Origin: a virus
Direction: 5' to 3' (one strand)
DNA length: 29,716 nt
IMG/VR virus record: IMGVR_UViG_3300041955_000887
Span: 1 to 29,716 of that record
The notes below the pieces were generated by a model. It was not told the DNA's origin, searched no databases, and saw nothing but the letters and a program-made list of their open reading frames with translations. Position 1 is the first letter of the stretch. Each line of letters starts with the position of its first letter. The position numbers and the translations under genes are program-made. Of the stretch, positions 22,792-29,468 are shown in pieces.

Positions 22792-23316
22792 TCATTTCCT
22801 CCCATCGACCGACGAAAGCATTTCGCGGGCCGTCTGCCTGGCGTAGGACTCCGACAACTCGGCCAGCCGATCCGCGAGTCGCTTGGCTCCGCCGGCGGCG
22901 GCCGATTGGAGGTCGGCCTCGAGCGCGGCGAGCAGCTGGCGTCCCTGCCCGAGCGGCAGCGGTGCCAGCTCGAATCCGAACTGCAGCAGCGTTTTGCGAT
23001 AGAGGGCGAGCAGCGGATCGAACAGCCGATCGCAGAACTTGCTATGGCTTTCGGCACTGCTCCGGAGCGCGGCCATCACCGCCGCGGGTTCGGCGACCGC
23101 GGCGAGCCTGGCCAGCGGGCGTAGGACCGCGCGGGCCGCCCGGTCAGCGGCGAGCTCGAACACCTCGGTAAAGTGGTCGCGCGACTCGCGCGCCACCGCG
23201 GCCTCGCCCGCGCGCCTGAGCGCGCAGTGCGCGGCCAGCCCGCACGACAAAGGTTCTTGCGGCGCGCTGCGCGAGATCGAGCTATGCCGCAGGGCCTGCA
23301 GCATGCGCATTAGCAT
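22792..23316 (-). CDS. Unknown helical protein between large terminase and Ku, 174 aa
   Basis: The start is placed at ATG 23316, which overlaps the terminase stop as TGATG; ATGs at the 3rd and 5th codons are alternatives. The protein is Ala/Leu/Arg-rich and almost entirely helical (HFTEVFELAADRAARAVLRP, AALRSSAESHSKFCDRLFDP, LLALYRKTLLQFGFELAPLP), ending in AKRLADRLAELSESYARQTA. No catalytic motif, signal or TM segment is seen, and I do not recognise the family. It ends 3 bases before Ku with a shared AGGAAATGAGCC ribosome site, so it is likely made together with Ku and may act on the same DNA ends or on packaging (inference). Confidence 0.8.
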   Translation of the reverse strand: MLMRMLQALRHSSISRSAPQEPLSCGLAAHCALRRAGEAAVARESRDHFTEVFELAADRAARAVLRPLARLAAVAEPAAVMAALRSSAESHSKFCDRLFDPLLALYRKTLLQFGFELAPLPLGQGRQLLAALEADLQSAAAGGAKRLADRLAELSESYARQTAREMLSSVDGRK

Positions 23317-25022
23317 CACAGCACCGTCAGTCCGCGCGTTTCGTAGACGCTCGCACCGCTTCCCATGCCAACCATAGCCCGCGAGAGTGCGATAATCACC
23401 GCCACCACGCCATCGACGCGCTCGCTCGAGGCCTTCTTGTCGGGCTTGATATTGCCGTTCGAATCGGTGTGGACCGCGATGTTCGACGCGTTCCATCGCA
23501 GCACCGGATTGCCGCCGTGGCGCAGCTCCCGCTTCAGTACCTGCGAGCTCAGCAGTTTCATAGGCTCGCTCAGGGTCTGCGTTCCCTGCCTGACTTCGAC
23601 CATCGTGAAGCCGTCCTGCTCGCCGAGCTCGGTGGCGATCTGCGTGGCGTTCCACGGATCGAAGCCGATTTCCTGAATCGAATACTGGCCGGCGAGCTCG
23701 CGCAGGCGCTTACGGATGTAGCTATAGTCGGTGACCTCGCCCGGCGTGGCCTCGATCAGGCCGTCTCTGATCCAGTTGAGGTAGGGCACGCGATCGCGCT
23801 GGGCGCGCTCGCGGGCGCCGTCCTCTGGCACCCAATACCAGAGCAGCACGTCCCAGCGGGCTGGGGCCGGTTCCTGTTTTTCGACCTCAGATGAGGGCGC
23901 AAAAGAGGAACAAGCTCCCGCGCTAACCTGTTCCTCGTCGGGAACATCCTCGCTAGGGATCGAGTTGCCAGGATCATCCCCGGCCGGTAGATCCTTTGGC
24001 GGGAACACCAGGGCGAGCGCGGTCAAGTCGGTCCTCGAGGCCAGGTCGAGGCCGGCCCAGCAGGGTCGGCCGCGCAGCTCCTCGAGCGGAATCGGGTCGG
24101 CGCACTGGTCCCATCGGTCCATGGGCAGCCAGCGCGTGACCTGCTCGGTCCAGAGGTTCAAATACAAGCGCTTGAAATTGTTTTCCGCGGCCGCGTTGGA
24201 GATCGCGAACTGGCACCGCTCGCGCAGGAAATCGGGTTTGACGCTGACTCCATAATTGGGATTGGCCGCGGCCCAGGTTTCCTCGCGCTTCCAGTATTCC
24301 GGATCTTTGCGATCTTCGGCCTCGTCGGCCGCGTAGATCACCACCAGCAGATTCGGATTCTCGATGATGCCGTCCCTCACCTTGAGCGCGTGGTCGTGCA
24401 GCTCCCAGCAGATCGAGTGTCGGTCGACGCCGGCGGTGGTGGCGGCAACGATTAGCGGCTGGCGTCGCGCGCCGCTGCCGCTGGTGAGCACATCCCACAG
24501 CTCGCGATTTGGCTGGGTGTGGACCTCGTCGAACAGGATGCCGTGCGGATTGAAACCGTGCTTGGTCTCGGGAGCGCTGGACACGGTCTGGTAGAAGGAG
24601 CCGCTCGCCGCCACCACGATCGAGCGCTTATACACCTGGGACCGCCGGCTGAGGGAGTCCGATTGCTGCACCATAGCCTTGGCGCAGCCGTGGATGATCC
24701 CGGCCTGAGGCTCGTCCGCGGCCGCGGAATAGATCTCGGCGGCGGGCTCGTTGTCGCAGAACAGTAGGTAGAGCCCGATCCCGGCGACCAGGGTCGACTT
24801 GCCGTTCTTGCGCGGCACCTCGATCCATACAATCCGGTAGCGGCGGGTGCCGTCCGGGCGTTTCCACCCGAACAGCGGACGCACGATCTCGTCGCGCTGC
24901 CACGGCTCGAGCACGAAGTGCTCGCCGGCCCATTCGCCCACCGCGTGGCGAAGAATGGTCGAGAAGAACTGCTCCGCGCGGTCGGCGGCGGCCTCGTCGA
25001 AGATGAAGTCGCTTGTCGCCAT
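23316..25022 (-). CDS. terL: Terminase large subunit (ATPase-nuclease), 568 aa
   Basis: Full domain set of a Terminase_1 family packaging motor. The Walker A-like VPRKNGKST is at residues 69-77 and the Walker B ILFDEVH at 162-168. The coupling motif AATTAG is near 194-198. The RNase H-like nuclease has acidic residues in AGLDLASRTD (Asp326), IGFDPWNAT (Asp455) and ERVDGVV (Asp537). It cuts concatemers and pumps DNA through the portal. A Pro/Glu/Ser-rich low-complexity insertion at about 343-388 separates the first nuclease strand from the next; it is not part of the family core. The ATG has no strong ribosome site. Its stop overlaps the next gene. Confidence 0.96.
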   Translation of the reverse strand: MATSDFIFDEAAADRAEQFFSTILRHAVGEWAGEHFVLEPWQRDEIVRPLFGWKRPDGTRRYRIVWIEVPRKNGKSTLVAGIGLYLLFCDNEPAAEIYSAAADEPQAGIIHGCAKAMVQQSDSLSRRSQVYKRSIVVAASGSFYQTVSSAPETKHGFNPHGILFDEVHTQPNRELWDVLTSGSGARRQPLIVAATTAGVDRHSICWELHDHALKVRDGIIENPNLLVVIYAADEAEDRKDPEYWKREETWAAANPNYGVSVKPDFLRERCQFAISNAAAENNFKRLYLNLWTEQVTRWLPMDRWDQCADPIPLEELRGRPCWAGLDLASRTDLTALALVFPPKDLPAGDDPGNSIPSEDVPDEEQVSAGACSSFAPSSEVEKQEPAPARWDVLLWYWVPEDGARERAQRDRVPYLNWIRDGLIEATPGEVTDYSYIRKRLRELAGQYSIQEIGFDPWNATQIATELGEQDGFTMVEVRQGTQTLSEPMKLLSSQVLKRELRHGGNPVLRWNASNIAVHTDSNGNIKPDKKASSERVDGVVAVIIALSRAMVGMGSGASVYETRGLTVL

Positions 25023-25228
25023 GTCAATTACGAGGCGACAGTCGGACTCGACAATGCTTGCTCATGCGCCGAACTGGAAGCTGGGCTGCCCGACTCTACT
25101 GGCGGTAGACTTTCGAGGATCGATCCTCGTGTAGGGCGCCTTAAGAAATTCGACAAGGCGCTGGAGAAGGTGGTGCGATCGGCAAAATGAAATCATCTGC
25201 GCAATAGAGCGTCGATCCCGGTCAGCAT
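25023..25228. other. 206-bp gap between small and large terminase genes
   Basis: The two terminase genes usually overlap or nearly touch. Here the gap contains a perfect 16-bp palindrome (25114-25129). The best minus-strand frame is a 44-residue ORF from an ATG with no ribosome site and no recognisable content, so I treat it as non-coding. It is a candidate for a packaging initiation (cos/pac) or regulatory site. Confidence 0.55.
25114..25129. repeat. Perfect 16-bp palindrome CGAGGATCGATCCTCG
   Basis: The sequence equals its own reverse complement over 16 bases and lies in the middle of the terS-terL gap. There is no T-run beside it, so it is a poor terminator. It could be a binding site for a dimeric protein or for the terminase. 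Confidence 0.85.
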
Positions 25229-25741
25229 TCACCCCTTTATACGCAAGAAAAATGCCTCTTCGGGGTCGTTGCTGGCCGCCGGCGCTCCCTGGATACGCGA
25301 TCGCGAGCTCGGCGACATCCCGAATTCGGTGGCGATCTTGACCATCCGATCGAACGCGTGGTCGACCAAAGTCGCGTAGGGCGATTTGACCGGCCCCCTG
25401 TCGGAGCGGCCCGCTTTGACCAGAAGTCCGTGCTTCTGCAGCCCGCGGCTGGCGACGACCCAGCGCGCGTAAGCGTCGCAATACAGCGCCAGCAGCGCCC
25501 CGTCGATGTCGGTGAGCAGGCCGAGCTTCGACAGCTGGCGACTCACGCGGTGGTACTCGCGAGTCGCCTCAAGCGCGAGCTGCTGGCCCTCCTGTGCGAG
25601 TTCGCGGCCGCGCTTGCTGAAATGCCTCGGGGGCCGCGGCACTGTGGCCGCCGGCTTGGCCTCGGCCTGGTTAACCGGCCGCTTGCCGCGATTTCCTTCG
25701 ATGACCCGCAGCCGGGTCGGCTTGGGCCTGCGCCCTTTCAT
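25229..25741 (-). CDS. terS: Terminase small subunit, P27 family, 170 aa
   Basis: The opening MKGRRPKPTRLRVIEGNRGK matches the P27-type small terminase signature (KPT.L...GN.GKR). The middle, SRQLSKLGLLTDIDGALLAL followed by YCDAYARWVVASRGL, is the conserved helical core. The C-terminal block KIATEFGMSPSSRSRI is the usual family end. It recognises the packaging site and loads the large subunit. AAAAGGGGGGGGACAAGG precedes the ATG. Position just upstream of terL, though with an unusual gap, fits. Confidence 0.94.
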   Translation of the reverse strand: MKGRRPKPTRLRVIEGNRGKRPVNQAEAKPAATVPRPPRHFSKRGRELAQEGQQLALEATREYHRVSRQLSKLGLLTDIDGALLALYCDAYARWVVASRGLQKHGLLVKAGRSDRGPVKSPYATLVDHAFDRMVKIATEFGMSPSSRSRIQGAPAASNDPEEAFFLRIKG

Positions 25742-25771
25742 CCTTGTCCCCCCCCTTTTGTTGTAAGGGAC

Positions 25772-26548
25772 TTACAGGACAGACTCCAACGCCTGCTGTT
25801 GCTCCCTCTTCTCCCCCCGCTCCCCTTGGTCCTCGGCAGACGCTAAATACCGAACAGAAAGGGCTGAATCCCCGCGACACGGTGAACACATCGCAGCACG
25901 CGGCGCGGCAGACGTTGAATAAACTCCAAAAGGGGGGCTGAACGATTGTGAAAGGACGCTCCATATCAGCGTGACCGCCAAAAGCATACCCGCCACCGCT
26001 ACACAAAATTGAGCCAGAATCATTTGATCAGCCTTGCGATTGGCAATCCGATGGTTGTCTTGGAGCACCTGATGCATCGCGCCGATATAGAACCGCTTGA
26101 GCGGGTCCGGTCCAGCTACAATCTGCTCTTGCGGTAGCCAAGTAGCCTCACTTAGTGCGCTCCAATTTTGCGCGCCCCGGAGTGCCAATCCGGCGCATAC
26201 GCATGCCGCGCCCGCGAAAATGCCCGCGACCGCTATTGCGATTGACTCCACACAGAAGTGCATCCCGCTTGGGCCACGTATCAGTAAAAACGCCAATATC
26301 GCGCTACTATAGCCAACGAGAGTGGTGGCTTTGGAATCTATCAGCGCAACACGATCATCGTTTGTTGCGAGCAAGACTCTTCCAAACTCAAACAATTCGT
26401 TTGTCACTTCCTCCGAAGAATACTTTTGGAGTAAGTCATCAACATCCGCGCCACGCATCTCTATAGTCTTGGTCGAACCTAAAATCAGTTGTCGTATTAG
26501 TTGCTTGATTTTAGCCAAACGCTCCACCGTTAAAGCCCCCACCCCCAA
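25772..26548 (-). CDS. Membrane effector-like protein B (PycTM/SLATT-like), about 251-258 aa
   Basis: The longest frame starts at TTG 26548; GTG 26527, 2 bases after the upstream stop and behind GGGGGC, is at least as likely. The core has VTNELFEFGRVLL, then ALIDSKATTLVGYSSAILAF (Asp71, Lys73 then TM1), TM2 at about 101-123, a cytosolic segment with LKRFYIGAMHQ and NRKADQMI, and TM3 (VAVAGMLLAVTLIW). The DxKA-plus-TM-pair plan resembles Pycsar and SLATT-type membrane effectors that depolarise membranes in anti-phage systems. It is paralogous to the upstream protein. The C-terminal tail is Ser/Cys/Glu-rich. No nucleotide cyclase or sensor is adjacent, so the role is open: defence, superinfection exclusion or lysis. 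Confidence 0.75.
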   Translation of the reverse strand: MGVGALTVERLAKIKQLIRQLILGSTKTIEMRGADVDDLLQKYSSEEVTNELFEFGRVLLATNDDRVALIDSKATTLVGYSSAILAFLLIRGPSGMHFCVESIAIAVAGIFAGAACVCAGLALRGAQNWSALSEATWLPQEQIVAGPDPLKRFYIGAMHQVLQDNHRIANRKADQMILAQFCVAVAGMLLAVTLIWSVLSQSFSPPFGVYSTSAAPRAAMCSPCRGDSALSVRYLASAEDQGERGEKREQQQALESVL

Positions 26549-27138
26549 AGGAAATTAAGAAGGGCGGATAGTTCCTTACCCATACCCAAGCGCCAAGTCT
26601 CAACAAGAAGTGGCAGCGCTAACAGGGTTGCTCCCACAACTACGAAGCGTTCTGTCCGAACAAGACTTTCTGCCTTTTGTTTGTTTTTGGTGCGATATGA
26701 CACGACGAGCCGGTACATCCCGATAAGGTAATAACGTCGCAATTGGTCGGGATATTGAAAGTACTCGTTGGCAAACCAAAGGTTTTTTTCATCGAGTCCT
26801 TGGACAGTTTGAATTCGTACCGCCATTATTGCGGACCATGCTGCAACAAGCAGGATGATGAGTCCAAAAAATAGACAGACCGATCCGAGCGGCCAATCGT
26901 TAACCAAATCTTTCCAACTCGAAAAAGTCGATATGACCACAACGATCATCGCTCCGGCAATACTGGCAAACGCGCCGGCTTTCGTGTCAAGCCAATTAAA
27001 CGAGTCAAGCGCATCGCGCACCAAGTCCTTCCCGAAATCATAGAGTTCTATGGTGACTTCAGGATCTTCATATTCTGTCAGTCGTTGGATGATCTCGTTC
27101 TCACCCGGCACGATTTCGTTCGCTTCGGATCGATCCAC
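26530..27138 (-). CDS. Membrane effector-like protein A (PycTM/SLATT-like), 202 aa, GTG start
   Basis: GTG start at 27138 with AAGGGGGAATTT directly upstream. VTIELYDFGKDLVRDALDS and NWLDTKAGAFASIAGAMIVV (Asp51, Lys53 then TM1) align with protein B, as do LRRYYLIGMYRLVV and NKQKAESLVR before TM3 (about 165-182). TM2 is at about 84-106. The two proteins are thus diverged paralogues encoded in tandem. The DNA is clearly AT-richer than the phage genes on both sides, which suggests recent acquisition. Structurally it looks like the 2-plus-1 TM effectors of Pycsar/CBASS-type immunity. This is resemblance of layout and DxKA motif, not a proven family assignment. Confidence 0.77.
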   Translation of the reverse strand: MDRSEANEIVPGENEIIQRLTEYEDPEVTIELYDFGKDLVRDALDSFNWLDTKAGAFASIAGAMIVVVISTFSSWKDLVNDWPLGSVCLFFGLIILLVAAWSAIMAVRIQTVQGLDEKNLWFANEYFQYPDQLRRYYLIGMYRLVVSYRTKNKQKAESLVRTERFVVVGATLLALPLLVETWRLGMGKELSALLNFLWGWGL

Positions 27139-27276
27139 AAATTCCCCCTTGTCCCAAAATCGCGAATTTCGCGGTCACGCGCGCGTGGCCCGCACGCGGT
27201 CAACGCGCGCTCATTCCCAGAGATTTTCCCCCCTCCCCCCCTCCGAGGCAAAGCGCGCTGGCGCGCGGGTAGTGTC
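27139..27276. other. 138-bp gap upstream of the membrane-protein pair
   Basis: No ORF supported. It contains CGCGAA-T-TTCGCG (27161-27173), alternating GCGCGC stretches, a G/C-run, and a GCGCGC-type hairpin near 27254-27266 just after the truncated winged-helix gene. A TTGACC occurs on the minus strand but no acceptable -10 follows. Confidence 0.5.
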
Positions 27277-27522
27277 CTAACTTGAATTTCCGACGATCTG
27301 CTCAACTTTCTGCGGGCGTTTATTGCACATCTCCAAATAGATTCGCGCCGCTTCGGGAATGGTTTTACCAAGGAACGTTCCTGAATGAATTTCACGTCCG
27401 CTAGGGCCACCACCACCATCCGGCGACAGGCCCGCCCGCTTCCGAAGCCCAGAGATCAGCAGGTCGATTTCCGCTCGCTGCGCTTCGAGATCCGCGATTA
27501 CCGCATCGTATTCGTTACCCAT
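27277..27522 (-). CDS. Truncated winged-helix (HARE-HTH-like) protein, 81 aa
   Basis: The N-terminal helix (YDAVIADLEAQRAEIDLLIS) and Gly-rich linker are followed by FLGKTIPEAARIYLEMCNKR and PQKVEQIV. That is the start of a widely distributed winged-helix domain of the form G.tI.eAA..yL....rpq...eI, which normally continues with about 30 more residues. Here it stops three codons later (GNSS, TAA), and no continuation is found in the other frames. AGAGGCAATTAAC precedes the ATG. It is probably a 3'-truncated gene whose end marks the junction with the foreign membrane-protein island. Confidence 0.7.
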   Translation of the reverse strand: MGNEYDAVIADLEAQRAEIDLLISGLRKRAGLSPDGGGGPSGREIHSGTFLGKTIPEAARIYLEMCNKRPQKVEQIVGNSS

Positions 27523-27650
27523 GTTAATTGCCTCTTTGTCTTCGTTCCTCTACAATCCGGCGCCCGCGTATCGCGGCAGTTTGCGGCGCCACAGTTCATG
27601 CCGTCCCGCAATCGCGCGCGCGCGACCGGCTTGTTGCGGACGCGCTTCAT
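27498..27650 (-). CDS. Small basic Cys-containing protein, 50 aa
   Basis: ATG at 27650 overlaps the J-domain gene stop by ATGA, and the end overlaps the next start. The product (MKRVRNKPVARARLRDGMNC, then GAANCRDTRAPDC) is basic with Cys20, Cys25 and Cys33. No family recognised. Evidence is the coupling plus lack of a better use for this stretch, so moderate confidence only. Confidence 0.5.
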   Translation of the reverse strand: MKRVRNKPVARARLRDGMNCGAANCRDTRAPDCRGTKTKRQLTWVTNTMR

Positions 27651-28330
27651 GCCAGTTCCGCGCGGGCTTGAGCGATCGCCAGGTTGAGCTGCGCCATCTG
27701 CAGCGAATCTCCGCCGGCGACGTCCGGATGCGCGATCCGCGCGATCTCGCGATACTTCGCCTCGGCCCGCTCGCGAGTGATCCGATCGTCTTCCTTGAAG
27801 CCGAGTACTCGCCGCCACGGGATCGTGCTCTCGCTGAAGTCCTCGAGCGCTTGGTAGCCGCGGAAGGCCTGCGCCAATGTGCCGACGCCGTAATTCTCGA
27901 TCGAGCGCGTCGAGCGGATGTGCGCGGCCAGCGCCGCAATGTTATCCGCCACGCGCTCCCATCGATCGCACGCGAGCACCGTGCGCTTGCCTGCCAGGGA
28001 AAACCAGACCGCGGCTCCCGGATCGTCCGGCTCCTTTTGTCCGCCGCGTGGCAGGCCGTTTAGCCGAGTTTCGAGGTTCGTCGAGAGCACCGGATGCTGC
28101 GCGCCGAGCAGGGTGAGCTGCTGCTCCAGCCGTTCTATCGCGATCGGGACGCTGACCTGCTTGTCGCGCTGCGCCGTAACCGCGCGATTGACCATTTGGC
28201 CGCCTTCGACGCGGCATTCGGTACGCTCGTAGCGCTCGCCGACCGTGAACGGCGCCACCGCGATCCGCGCCGAGGGCTTGGTGCGCGGCTTCTGTTGCGG
28301 CCAATAAAGCGGCCATGCGGTCTCGGACAT
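27647..28330 (-). CDS. J-domain (DnaJ-like) phage protein, 227 aa
   Basis: The last 60 residues carry a J domain: WRRVLGFKEDDRITRERAEA, then YREIARIAHPDVAGGDSLQM and LNLAIAQARAEL, with the essential HPD tripeptide. The N-terminus (AWPLYWPQQKPRTKPSARIA) is the form seen in phage proteins encoded near HNH genes. The middle (about 55-150) is uncharacterised (VPIAIERLEQQLTLLG, ADNIAALAAHIRSTRSIENY). It likely recruits host DnaK during replication or virion assembly (inference). The ATG follows the HNH stop directly. Confidence 0.88.
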   Translation of the reverse strand: MSETAWPLYWPQQKPRTKPSARIAVAPFTVGERYERTECRVEGGQMVNRAVTAQRDKQVSVPIAIERLEQQLTLLGAQHPVLSTNLETRLNGLPRGGQKEPDDPGAAVWFSLAGKRTVLACDRWERVADNIAALAAHIRSTRSIENYGVGTLAQAFRGYQALEDFSESTIPWRRVLGFKEDDRITRERAEAKYREIARIAHPDVAGGDSLQMAQLNLAIAQARAELA

Positions 28331-28684
28331 CTAAGCGCCTCCCATCGTCTTGCGGCTGTGGCAGGGCTTGCACAGTCCCTGAAGATTCGAATCGGAATCG
28401 CTGCCGCCGGCGCGCCTGGGCACGATGTGGTCAACCTCTGCGGTCGGAACTAAAGGGCCGGTCTCGTCGATGTACCATTGCGCCGAACAGCTGCGGCAGA
28501 ACGGGTCGCGTACGAGGATGAGCGATCGCAGCTCACGCCAGCGGCTGCCATAGCCGCGCTCGGCGGAATTGCCGCGCCGAGCGTCGACCGACTCAGATCG
28601 CTGGTGCGCCGGGCAATACGCGCCCCGGCCCACCAGCTCGCGACATCCTTGCGCCGCGCAACCGTGTGGCGCTCTAAGCGGCAC
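28331..28684 (-). CDS. HNH endonuclease, 117 aa, GTG start
   Basis: Contains two parts. The N-terminal zinc-binding CAAQGCRELVGRGAYCPAHQ is followed by RELRSLILVRDPFCRSCSAQ. The HNH core has VDHIVPRRAGGSDSDSN and LQGLCKPCHSRKT, holding the catalytic His and metal-binding CxxC/CxxCH. In HK97-type phages such an enzyme, encoded just upstream of terS, is needed with the terminase for packaging. Here about 2.6 kb of other genes intervene. The start is GTG with GAGGCCA upstream, overlapping the previous gene by 11 bases. Confidence 0.93.
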   Translation of the reverse strand: MPLRAPHGCAAQGCRELVGRGAYCPAHQRSESVDARRGNSAERGYGSRWRELRSLILVRDPFCRSCSAQWYIDETGPLVPTAEVDHIVPRRAGGSDSDSNLQGLCKPCHSRKTMGGA

Positions 28685-28793
28685 TGGCCTCGGGCGACGC
28701 TGCTGCCTTCGGCTTGGTCTGCCGCTTCGGTTTCGCCGCCGGTTTTTTGACGGGCTTGGATTTTTTCTTCGACGGTTTCGTCGACGACTTCAT
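28674..28793 (-). CDS. Lys/Ala/Pro-rich histone-H1-tail-like peptide, 39 aa
   Basis: AAGGAGGTCCCA upstream of the ATG at 28793 is one of the best ribosome sites in the window. The product (MKSSTKPSKKKSKPVKKPAA, then KPKRQTKPKAAASPEASAA) is a Lys/Ala/Pro repeat like bacterial histone-H1-type tails and probably binds nucleic acid. A longer in-frame ATG exists upstream, but its extra residues look like non-coding shadow. It precedes and overlaps the HNH gene. Confidence 0.72.
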   Translation of the reverse strand: MKSSTKPSKKKSKPVKKPAAKPKRQTKPKAAASPEASAA

Positions 28794-28829
28794 TGGGACC
28801 TCCTTCTCCGCAACGCGGAATATAGCTTC

Positions 28830-28845
28830 AGCACCAGCTGGTGCT
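28830..28845. repeat. Perfect 16-bp palindrome AGCACCAGCTGGTGCT
   Basis: Equals its own reverse complement. It overlaps the TAG stop of the 83-residue gene and lies in the 50-bp gap before the Lys-rich gene. No T-run follows, so it may be a protein-binding site or an mRNA-stabilising hairpin. Confidence 0.8.
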
Positions 28846-29095
28846 AGGAGCTCGATACCTCGATCATGACTCCGGCGCGCTTCCGTCCGCGGCTGGCGAC
28901 CACGCCGGGCAGCCATTTGCCCCGATGCTCGATCCATACACGTGTGCCTTCCGGCGTCGTCCACCAGGTAAACCGAAAAGGATCGTCGAGATCGGGTCCA
29001 TCGGTCGCGATGTCGCGCGCCTGCGCGGCCTGCAACGCCGTCACGGCGGGATCGCGCTCATCTTCCTGTGTCAGGACCTGTGCACGCCTGCTCAT
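28844..29095 (-). CDS. Small SH3-like phage protein, 83 aa
   Basis: Start at ATG 29095, overlapping the microprotein stop by ATGA, with GGAG 7 bases upstream; a longer frame to 29323 is shadow of the neighbour. The N-terminus is charged and helical (VLTQEDERDPAVTALQAAQA). The C-terminal half (FTWWTTPEGTRVWIEHRGKW and LPGVVASRGRKRAGVMIEV) reads as a small beta-barrel similar to SH3-type folds. Function unknown. Confidence 0.75.
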   Translation of the reverse strand: MSRRAQVLTQEDERDPAVTALQAAQARDIATDGPDLDDPFRFTWWTTPEGTRVWIEHRGKWLPGVVASRGRKRAGVMIEVSSS

Positions 29096-29178
29096 GATGG
29101 GCTCCACTGGCCGCCGCGAAAGATGTGGATCACGGTAACCCAAGACCTCGCAGGACCCTCGACCTGTAAGTGTCTCAT
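29092..29178 (-). CDS. 28-residue microprotein
   Basis: AAGGAGCCCAGCG precedes the ATG at 29178. That ATG overlaps the upstream stop (ATGA), and its own TGA overlaps the next ATG (ATGA). The peptide is MRHLQVEGPARSWVTVIHIF followed by RGGQWSPS. The combination of strong ribosome site and double coupling argues for translation, though it might serve only to relay ribosomes. No function is evident. Confidence 0.6.
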   Translation of the reverse strand: MRHLQVEGPARSWVTVIHIFRGGQWSPS

Positions 29179-29468
29179 CGCTGGGCTCCTTCCGCCGAGA
29201 GCACGAGCAGCACGCGGCCGTCAGGCTCGACGACGTCGTAAGCCAGCCCCGCGACGACCAATTCCGCCAGCGCGCGCCAGGCGCAATTTTCGTCCCCGTG
29301 ATAATTGAGCTCGCAACAGCCATGCACTTGCAGCTTCGTCAAGGCCGCGGCTTTGATCGCGCACACCAGGCAATAGGGATGGCACGGATGGCCGATCGGC
29401 AGGCGGTGTCCGGAGCGCGGTCCGAAGAAGCCGCGGCCGCACATTTCCGAGACCAAGGGGGTAGCCAT
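29175..29468 (-). CDS. Cys/His-rich small protein, 97 aa, putative metal-binding
   Basis: GGGAG upstream of the ATG. Cys and His cluster between residues 10 and 63 (GHPCHPYCLVCAIKAA, VHGCCELNYHGDENCAWRAL), enough for one or two zinc sites. The C-terminus (YDVVEPDGRVLLVLSAEGA) looks like a beta-hairpin, so it could be a small winged or zinc-binding fold. Not recognised as a named family. It is coupled to the downstream microprotein. Confidence 0.75.
   Translation of the reverse strand: MATPLVSEMCGRGFFGPRSGHRLPIGHPCHPYCLVCAIKAAALTKLQVHGCCELNYHGDENCAWRALAELVVAGLAYDVVEPDGRVLLVLSAEGAQR

Noticed and set aside
19165-25022. Search for a ligase (LigD-like) next to Ku
   Set aside because: No ORF here or elsewhere in the window shows a KxDG-type nucleotidyltransferase motif, so a complete phage NHEJ system is not claimed.
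24918-25190. Plus-strand ORF spanning the terL start and terminase gap, ending KKFDKALEKVVRSAK
   Set aside because: The end faintly recalls small antitoxin-like proteins, but most of the ORF is antisense to terL and there is no ribosome site or partner.
25062-25193. 44-residue minus-strand ORF in the terS-terL gap
   Set aside because: No ribosome site, no recognisable content, and it is a tail of a shadow frame of terS.
25772-27138. Complete Pycsar or CBASS operon
   Set aside because: Only membrane-effector-like proteins are present; no nucleotide cyclase, sensor or nuclease partner flanks them.
27277-27300. Possible insertion-sequence end near AAGTTAGGACACTA after the truncated gene
   Set aside because: No matching inverted end, target duplication or transposase was found in the window.
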